Part shown: in pieces, positions 56,055 to 64,000 of the stretch
Layout of the letters: every line of letters starts with the position of its first letter
How positions within the stretch are numbered: the first letter of the stretch is position 1
DNA from: Asterella californica
Taxonomy: Eukaryota > Streptophyta > Marchantiopsida > Marchantiales > Aytoniaceae
Length of the DNA stretch: 64,000 bases
Assembly (NCBI GenBank): GCA_036924285.1
Contig: JAYKYS010000004.1
Span: 27,188,001 to 27,252,000, forward strand
Reading direction: 5' to 3'
Notes under the pieces: model-generated
Told to the model about the DNA's origin: nothing
Database searches by the model: none
The model's input: only the letters and a program-made list of their open reading frames with translations
Program-made: the position numbers and the translations under genes

Positions 56055-56130
56055 AAATTGAGAAGGTCTGGCTCGAACTACCGACTTGTAGATCCACAAC
56101 GAGTATTGAAATTACTGTGCTATCTTCACT
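56055..56130 (-). repeat. tRNA-like sequence, possible SINE
   Basis: The minus strand has an A-box-like TAGCACAGTAATTTC and a B-box-like GGTAGTTCGAGCC about 36 nt apart. No acceptor pairing was found, so it is a SINE or tRNA relic. Confidence 0.4.
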
Positions 56131-57554
56131 ATTTGTAATAGTAAAGACCACAGCCTTCAAATATAGCATCTTGACAAATGACCATCCGTCCTAAGCCATG
56201 ACCATGCATGCCACCATCAAGCAAAACAGCTGTCGAGTGATATATCTTTTCACGGGATAAATATATATAGTCAGTTCTAACATATAATAAATTTATTGTT
56301 GCAGTAGACCCATTCATTGTCAACGACAACCAACCGTATGCAAAGATTAACGCCCGCCTTCCGCCTCTGCTCACAACCTTAATCCGTTCTTGTCTTTTTC
56401 TCTATTTTTGGAAAAACGTCACTTTGGATGCTTATTTATTCAGTTATCTTCTTGCAATTCAGTTGTGAAAGACTCTTGTGCATGTACTCGTATCCTACAC
56501 TCGTAACAAAGTCGATCAATAGTTAATGAAAAATATATATATTTTTATATATATGTGTATTTATTTCCAAAAAAAGAAATTCTAATCCTCAAGCTAACAG
56601 ATCTGAAGAACCTATGTTATGGGGATGTGATTTCCGATACTTGACAATTAATTATCAACGCATAAAAGTAGCTTGATGTACCCACTCAGATTTCTACCAC
56701 TCTAGTGTCGTACATAATAAGTTTAATAATGCACTCAAGTATTTGGCCATCTCGGACCGACAGGTGAGACCGGTGATGCCACATTGTGTATGACTATAAC
56801 TTCATCATGTGCAAACAAATGATATTTATTTAGAATTAATAAAATAAAATTAAACATTGACATTAAGTAATGTTTTATGTATATTTTTAGTTATATTATT
56901 TTTATCTACAACTTTTGAAATACCTTTGTTATGCTAAAATGTAATGAGAAGAAAGTTTGAGAAGTGAGAATAATAAATGAGAAGTAAAAATGAGAAGTAA
57001 AAATAATAGTAATAAATCTACATATATAAGTTGTCTTTATCTAGGTAACAATGTCAAAGTATGAAATTTAGAATCCTACAATTATATAGTTTTTATTTCT
57101 TCTACTTTAATACTCTCAACCTCATTTGACACTTAAAAATTTTATGGAACACAAAACAAAAAGTTTAAAATTAAGCTGATAAAAAATTTAATTTAGTACT
57201 AAGAAGAGAATAATATTTTATATAATTATGTCCTATGAGATGTTTAATATCTATTCTACTTTAATATGTTCAAGTTAGATTATAGATATTCACCTTTTAT
57301 TACTTGTACGATGTGATTTATAATTTCATATAGATTATAAGATGTTATATTATTATAATGGGAGCTAAATTTTTAATCATACCTTGCTTATTTATTAATA
57401 ACCAAATAAAATTTTATTCTTCTTATTCTTTACCATCTTTATTAATTCTCATATGTTTTCATAATGCATCCTTGTGACAACCCCTAAGTCGTAGGTAGCC
57501 TTCAGGCAGACATGTTCTCATGATAGTCTACAATTCATTTACAACCTTTGATAT

Positions 57555-57645
57555 TAAATTTCAAGAAAGTCCTGCCGATTGTGGAAATGAACCCCAAAAC
57601 TTTCTGTTTATGATATTTGGTGTGTGACCACCAGACTAATATACT
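57555..57645 (-). repeat. tRNA-like sequence, possible SINE
   Basis: The minus strand has TTAGTCTGGTGGTC (A-box-like) and GGGGTTCATTTCC (B-box-like) at tRNA spacing. The terminal stem is not convincing. Confidence 0.4.
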
Positions 57646-59194
57646 AATTTAGAAAGCAAAGATCATGCTACCTATTTATATGCACTAATTTAATACAATA
57701 ATTGTATTTATTTAATCAATTTAACCTATGGATGGATTTAATTGAATACACTAAGTTATAACGCAAAGATGATGGCGAGATCATGTTATCATGCTACCAT
57801 GTCATGCTCTAGTCATTGACAAAATGCACATCCGGTTGAGTAAAATTGTAAATGATATTATTTTTCTCTTGGGGTCTTCGAGGACCATGAGACTGTTCAT
57901 GTGAGTCCACCATAGTGAGACTCTGACCAGAAGCTTCATTAACAGTTTGCAGCAGCATGCACCTCCAACTGTTCTCGCAAAGAATTGCACTCACGATCTT
58001 TTTCTTAGAAAACTGTATGCTAAACCACTTGGGACACCGATCTTTCATAGGAAATCTTCTCAACCGTTACAATTGGAGCTTATCTCAATCTTCTCCTTAC
58101 TGAGGTTAGTTTTAGGGTGGTGAGACTTCCTATCCATCATCTTGTTACAAAAGGGAAGGTTCAAGCAGAGATCCAAGTTGAATAATGACCGACCTTCAAA
58201 GACATCATCATTTGACCTTTCGTAAAAGAGGAAGGCTACGGAACTCGGATACTAACAGTGAAAGTTAAAAGGACTCTGCTTAAAGATCTTCCCCCCAATA
58301 TTTCACAGCAGCAAGAGGCGGTTTCCCCTTTCGTCACAACTTTTTGCTCCATGTTCTTTCGCTCTTTTCTGCACGAGATATGGGATATTACAGTGTGCCC
58401 ACAGGCATCACATATATCTCGAACAGTTTATAATCACACACTTGTTTGTGCTAATAGACACATAATCATGACATAGAAAACATAACAAACATAGAACTCA
58501 AGAAGATGACTATAAACGTATAGTCACATTTTTATAGAGACATCTCTAGAATGTGATTATATATCTTAGGCTCCCCTGAAATTGTTGTAAAGATCAAGAT
58601 TTCATCAAACTCAACTGAACTCTTCAGACACTGTAACATTTTCATTTCTTTTTTATATTTTATGATAATGGAAAACAAAAACCCTGGAACTAAGAACATG
58701 ACAGTGTAACCAGCGTTTCACGATCCATACATGATGTCAAGTATCAGAGTACTATCTATAATCATATATTTTCGTAAATTCTTCAAAAAATATGTGCTTA
58801 TAAAGTGTGATAGTGATTATAAAGATCAAATTTACGTTAGAAAAAATCCGCCCACTTGATATTTGTGATTATAACGCGATTGTGACTCTAACGAGTGTGA
58901 TTATAACGAGATTTCACTGTAAGATATTGCACATGTTACTTATGCGATGCTTGTATATCTCATTCATCAAAAGTTACCAACTTGCTGCTGGCATCCCAGT
59001 AGCCACACTCCTCTTTGTTCCAAGGTAGTTTCATGGTGATGTTATCAACGATGCTCATCAAACCTTCCAGTGCACTCTTATCTCTGCTAGTACTGTCGTC
59101 CTACTTGAACTTGACGATTGGATAAAATCTATTCATCTGAATCTGCGCCTTCCAGAAATTCTTGGGAGGAACCTTTTCTCATTGTATACAAGAA

Positions 59195-59575
59195 GTAACT
59201 ACGCTTGCAGTGCAATTGAGAGGTTATGTATTAAAGATTTATCTGATCTATCTCTTTATTTTTTGTTTTCTGATTTTGCAAGAATTCTATCCGTCCATTT
59301 CTGCTATTTTCTTTCTCTTTCTGGTTTTCATAACGACATAAAACTCCTTCTTTCCTTTCCTGTTTTTGCAATCGATCGTATAGTTATGTTAATACATAAC
59401 AACAACAAAAAATTTACGCTTGCAACGGAATTGCGAGGCTATGCGTTCGTGATTTATCCGGATCTAAATCATTCCTCTCTCTTTCCGGTTCTCACAACGA
59501 CACCAACCGTCCGTTCTTGTTACATGACAAAATTTTTCCCCTTTTTTTCCGGTGTTCACAATCAATGTATAAAAA
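59195..59575 (+). repeat. Tandem duplication of the 7.4 kb dispersed repeat
   Basis: Two units both start ACGCTTGCA(A/G) and share GAATTG(A/C)GAGG(C)TATG, TTTATC(T/C)G(A/G)ATCT, CTTTC(C/T)GG and a (T/G)CAATC(G)AT-GTATA end. The order matches 7380-7545. Confidence 0.65.
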
Positions 59576-59580
59576 ACTAA

Positions 59581-61330
59581 ACAAAGAATAACGAATGCTT
59601 TTCAATCCTGCGAATCTAGGAAAACATCATATGTTAAACAATTGATCATGAGATATAGTACATTGTTTCCACTTAAAGTTTCAACATAAACTATTTATGA
59701 ACTAAATCGTTTGAATCTAACTATTTTCTAAAAACTTGAATCCAACCAAACAATTTAGAACCGAACCGGTAGAAAAACATCATTGAATGGTACTTTTATA
59801 AATTTTATCATTAAATTTAAAATTTTGTTTCCTTATAAAGAAAATAACTTGAACCGTATTATCAATAACTTTTAATATATTTTATCACAAGGCTTTTTTA
59901 AATTCTATTATGAATGAAATTTTATAGATAAATTTTTAAGTTTTTGTTTGATTATAACACAAGTAACTTGGTATTAAATTATCAATTTATTATAATAAAA
60001 TTAAATTAGATATATTTTATGTCTATGGAACCGAACTACTTAAACCTCCGGTATGGGTATAATTTATTATTTTTTTTCATTTTGTACTTTGACCTCGAAA
60101 AAAATTTGTTTTTCCTCCAAGAAATTTACTAAGTAGTTTATTTTGAGATAAAATCATAACTTGTAAAGCGAGTGAAGAACTTTAATTTAATTCTTTATTC
60201 CACAACTTTGGGATGAAGAAGAAATCACCACAAATATTTTCTGCATAACGGTTGATTTTCTTAGCTATCTGTAAATGAACCTACGAAAAGATGTGCTCAG
60301 GGTTACCAGGAGAAAAGCGGGAAGCAACGAATACCAAACGGATTAGAAGACCTCATCAAACAGAACAAGAAGAAAAAGAGACCCAAAGGGCCAAGCAACT
60401 AAAACCCTGAAGAAGAGAAAATCGATGCTAAGAAACACTATCTCTAACTCTAAGTAATCTATCGTTTCCAAAATTTTACACGTCTGTAAATCAAAACTCC
60501 TCTACTGCTAAAGAAGTAAAAAATAAAAAAAGTAAAAAGAAGTAAAAAGTTAAGTAGAGGACGTGCTATACTGACTTTTTAAGTAAGGTAAGTACTGACT
60601 TTTTACTAAAGTCACATCCTCTACTGCTACACCGCGCCAAGTGTTACCAAGAGTACTTGTCCGCATTTCTCTCAGGGTCTCTTATGGGTCTCTAGTACCA
60701 CTTAGGAAATTGAATTCTTTAAAAACCATTCATGTGAATATTTCCAACTGAACTAAACCGTTACCGACCGCCCTAATTTGAACAGAACCGCAAAAGACGG
60801 TTGTGCCCGTACGGTACAGAACTGAACCGGGACCGACTCCTAGCTGTGGCTCATTTTGCTCAGAAACCAGTTGTGCTGCCGACACCAGATCTACATCTAC
60901 AATGTCGTTCAACTTCTTCCCAGTAAAATCTCTGACGAGAAGGAGCGAGCCAAGAGCGCGAACAGACTGAATCGCTTGGTCTTTTTAGATATCACCCTGA
61001 CCTTTTTGAATATCAACAGTAGTCTTATCTCTCGTCATCGTTCGCTGTTGGATTGCACGTGCTGAGCTAACCCTCGACCTAATGCTAGTGGCCACGTGTT
61101 TTTATTCCTATCAGATTCTCGGTGGAATGTGCTCAGCTACGTCAAAAACTGGGAATTCCGCTTGTGGCTCTGTTGCCGCACGACTCGGCATCCAGATGCT
61201 GCTGGAGCCAATGGCAGTTCTCCTTGCTGCTAAGGCTTCAGGACGCTCTAGACCTCAGAAGAAACTCCATGTACGGTATCCGCAACTTTAAAGGCTCCAA
61301 AGGGAAGATCGCACAAATATACTTCTAACG
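59581..61330. other. Spacer, no supported gene
   Basis: AT-rich to 60.3 kb, then GC-richer. It contains GAACCGAACCG-type motifs (59760 and 60029; related ACCG-rich sequence at 60750-60835) and a CCTCTACTGCTA direct repeat (60502 and 60612) without further structure that I can assign. Confidence 0.45.
60341..60510 (+). repeat. Dispersed repeat 'GGATGGGAAGACC', copy 5
   Basis: ATACCAAACGGATTAGAAGA, CCTCATCAAACAGAACAAG, GAGACCCAAAGGGCCAAGCA, then CCCTGAAGAAGAG. The 3' part resembles 14420-14510. Confidence 0.75.
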
Positions 61331-61339
61331 TTTTCCTCG

Positions 61340-63081
61340 AAACTATCTGGTCGATTTCAAGATTTTCATATCTACTGCACGATCATTATAGTTTTCTGGA
61401 ATGACTCTGGCTTTGTACTCACCCCCCGGATTTCCCTGTGAGAGTCCTCTTGCGTCTCCTTTCAGAGGCTCTTGCCAAACGATTATCTCGAACTACTTCG
61501 GGGTCCTCACATCCAAAAACTCGCACTCTCGCTTTCTAGGGTCTCTGTGATCGTTAAGCCATTCTCCATCAAAACTCGTAAGATTCGCACAATTCTTGGC
61601 CTTGTCAGTTCGAAATCAACATTCTCCGTAAACATGACATCTGACTAGCCTTAACTTGGGATGCTTGCCCGGATCGCTCCTGAGCATTCACGGTCTTCTT
61701 CTGGGGAATCATGCCGTTTCTACAAAGCTTGAACGGAGTCAGCCCTAGCCCTAGGCTCACAATTTTAACTTTGAATATGACATTCTCAAATTCATGACCT
61801 TTCTTCTGCTCAACGTAGAGTCTGGCGCCGAGATATCGAGACTCAGCAGCAAAAGTAACGACGTCGTCGTTGTCATTGGAATCCCATAGCTACAATTGGT
61901 TCAGATGCGCGGATGGTAAGTACGAGCTTAATGAGTCTTTAAATCGCATAGCGAGAGACAGGGAGAAAAGGAAGCTCAGATAGTCGGTCTGGCTTCCTGA
62001 CCGTGTACTTGGCCATGCCGACGAGATGCTGAGCGACGTCATCGGGGATTTCAGAAACGCGTTTCGGTCATCGCCTCCTTCTCCATGGGAGGAACGAGCG
62101 AGCGCACGTTCGTAACTGTCCTCGTGTCATTCTTGCATCCACAAGACGGGAATTTGATAAAGCCTGGAGCGTGGAACACAAAGCGAGGAACGAGAAACCA
62201 ACCACGACGGACAAGCGCTCTAAACCTAACTACGTGCGGCTAAGCGCTCGGCGTCCTCCACTAACACAGTCGAGTCCTCCTGCCGCTCGTCGTCTTTTTG
62301 CGTGGATGGCTTGAGTATCAACCGCATGGTTGTGTGCGTTAGACGTAAATTCCTTATCCTCTGGATTGTTCATTTCATGTCTGCATTCACGAGCATATTT
62401 CTGCCTACCGTAGTCTATATTTCAGGCTCGCTGCTTTTCAACTTGGCCTGGTGGGGTTTGAACGTCGACACTCCAACCTGCTTCTAGGATCTTTGCGTTC
62501 ATGGCTCTCTGAGTTTCGGACTCGATTTGTTCTCTGGATTTCCCTCTCCTCCAGTTACCATCCTTTTCTTGCAAACTTCTCCAGTGATCGGTCCATCTCC
62601 TAGTCTGTTTTCCTTCGTCTCGACTTCTAGTGGAAAAAGAAGATGACGACGACGAAGAAGAAGAAGATGACGATCTACGGAGATTCCATCGAGCCATTTG
62701 TGTGGCGCCTTCATTAGATGAGGAAAAAGTAGTAATGTTGCAGGTTTTCCGAGGCAGCGGTTCGGCAGCTGATGGCAGATAAGGGTCTACTACTTTCGCG
62801 AATTGTTTGTTCCAACCATTTTCCAGATCCTCCAGCTTCTTGGCACTCCTTGCGCTTCGTGTATTATGATAAAGATTGTTACAAGTGTTCTCATTCTTGT
62901 TGTTATGACCAATGATCTCCGGAACTACCACCAAATGCAGTCCTCCTGACCATTTTCCCGACAACTTCATGCTGAAAATGTCGGGTCCCGTCTCCCACAA
63001 ATTCTTCACTGTTCTTGTCCTTTCAGCCCCCATTCTCACCAGTTTAGCATCTCTTCTAGCAAACCAAAGCGAAATTAGCAC
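61340..63081 (-). other. Unidentified GC-rich coding-like block on the minus strand
   Basis: The frame 62422-63081 (219 residues) contains FSMKLSGKWSGGLHLVVVPE, a 12-residue Ser run and a charged C-terminus (RRGKSREQIESETQRA). Further left, shorter minus-strand segments look coding: about 61705-61870 (DDVVTFAAESRYLGARLYVE, then FENVIFKVKIVSLGLGLTPF) and about 61545-61660 (VDFELTRPRIVRILRVLMEN). They are in different frames with stops between, so this is either a multi-exon gene or a decayed one. No domain is recognised. Confidence 0.4.
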
Positions 63082-64000
63082 AGTGGACGGCCGATAAGAC
63101 CCGGATTTGCCCTCCCCTTCATTTTCCTTTGCTTCCGTGCAGTAGCAGGACAGGGTAGAAACGGTCAGGCTTGTACGCTGTTGGCTCGGCGCGATGCGAA
63201 ACGACGCACTCTGCAGGCAGCACGTTCGTCACTGACTATTTGCAAGATACTGTACCGTTCCCACTGCCCCAGCGCAGTATGTCGACTGTTTTTTTCGAAC
63301 ATTTGGTCGATCTGCTGAGGACGAGATCCTCAGGGTTGCTACGCGCGTGGTCTTCCACTGCACTCAGGAGAAATTCCGCGCAGGTGATGCAAAATGACTC
63401 AGTGAATATACCCGCGCTTAAAAACTGTGCACGAGCATAATTCGGCTCTGTCGTTTACTAGCGGAGCTCTCTCCATGCTCTAGTCTATATTTAAAGTAAT
63501 GACTTGCACCAGATGATGATGCTTACACGATAATGTACTGCATGGTCTTTTATCTTTCACAGTGATCTTTGTGGTTTATGACACTCTTTCATCATATTAT
63601 TTCGATGTTCTGTGCGACGTCCCTCGAGCTCGTGTTGCTGCAACAGATTAGTGTGTCGATCTCCTTCTTGTTCTTGTGTCTCCAGTACGCTATGGCAAAG
63701 AAGAACATCCCGCCCTTTCTGTAGTGAAGCTGAGCGAAGCATATATATATATATAAAAGTATGAGACAAGAAGTTCTTTAAGTTCTCTCTCATCCATCAC
63801 TTAAGAAACACCTATTAGTGTTGTTTGATAAACGCCATAGAAGATTGGTGCATGCATGTATTTAGTTTAATTTATATATCTCTATATATTTTTGCTATGC
63901 GTTGTCGTATAGCTTATGTCGGGCCTCTCATTCTCAAGATCGGGCGTAGACGCGAACAACAGAACCTTACCGGACTTGCGCTAGGTTGTGAACGCTGCGA
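63082..64000. other. Right edge, no supported gene
   Basis: Short ORFs only. A (TA)n microsatellite at about 63741-63756 reads as a TATA-like stretch on both strands. Confidence 0.5.

Larger units (their letters stand above)
55575..59180. other. AT-rich spacer
   Basis: No supported gene. It holds two tRNA-like sequences listed separately. Low-complexity AT tracts dominate 56.5-57.5 kb. Confidence 0.55.

Noticed and set aside
59182..59580. 132-residue ORF as a gene
   Set aside because: It spans two tandem copies of the same dispersed repeat. The hydrophobic T-rich translation is a composition effect.

Overview
The window looks like nuclear DNA of a land plant. The reasons are a Ty1/copia retrotransposon primed by initiator-Met tRNA, three Mutator-like (MULE) structures with 9-10 bp target-site duplications (TSDs), a Tourist-like MITE with a TTA duplication, GT-AG introns of about 100 bp, and TTTAGGG/AAACCCTAA telo-box motifs. 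I cannot fix the lineage. There are no operons, rRNAs, intact tRNA genes or CRISPR arrays. The window is gene-poor: most of it is AT-rich spacer, dispersed repeats and transposons at different stages of decay.

Layout. 83-6324: a structurally complete but mutated copia element on the minus strand, broken by a solo LTR of another element (1938-2851). 6.3-9.6 kb: spacer and repeats. 10534-10785 (minus) and 40308-40559 (plus): two paralogous 83-residue proteins, the best candidates for host genes; each lies in a GC-richer island. 11.4-12.9 kb: GC-rich sequence with possible exons. 14106-17545: a nest in which a 3.4 kb MULE contains a 5'-truncated LINE (14516-15766) and a second, 1.3 kb MULE (16004-17307). 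17.5-26.2 kb: AT-rich spacer with recurring hairpins, a 412-bp MITE (22624-23035) and a perfect 17-bp hairpin. 26.2-33.1 kb: tandem repeats, F-box-like and other exon-like remnants, and a tRNA-like SINE head. 33-39 kb and 43.4-45 kb: mostly empty spacer. 55.6-64 kb: spacer, two tRNA-like sequences, duplicated repeats and an unidentified GC-rich coding-like block at 61.3-63.1 kb.

The main object is a 10,489-bp MULE at 45076-55564. It is bounded by 245-bp terminal inverted repeats (TIRs) and a perfect 10-bp TSD. It carries (i) a MURA-like transposase with MULE core, SWIM finger and CCHC knuckle, interrupted by three in-frame stops; (ii) a multi-exon gene ending in an FCP1/SCP-like HAD phosphatase domain; (iii) an intact ORF resembling the C-terminal OB fold of replication protein A 70; and (iv) two arrays of GCGATACA...TGTATCGC inverted repeats, one apparently in an intron of gene (ii), the other between genes (ii) and (iii). 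I do not know of a described element with this gene set.

The three MULE-like elements have diverged in sequence, but their ends share one architecture: about three copies of a CTTGA(T/C)CA-like motif spaced about 30 bp apart. This suggests related transposases. Premature stops in the copia and MULE genes are mostly explicable as C-to-T changes, as expected for methylated, silenced transposons.
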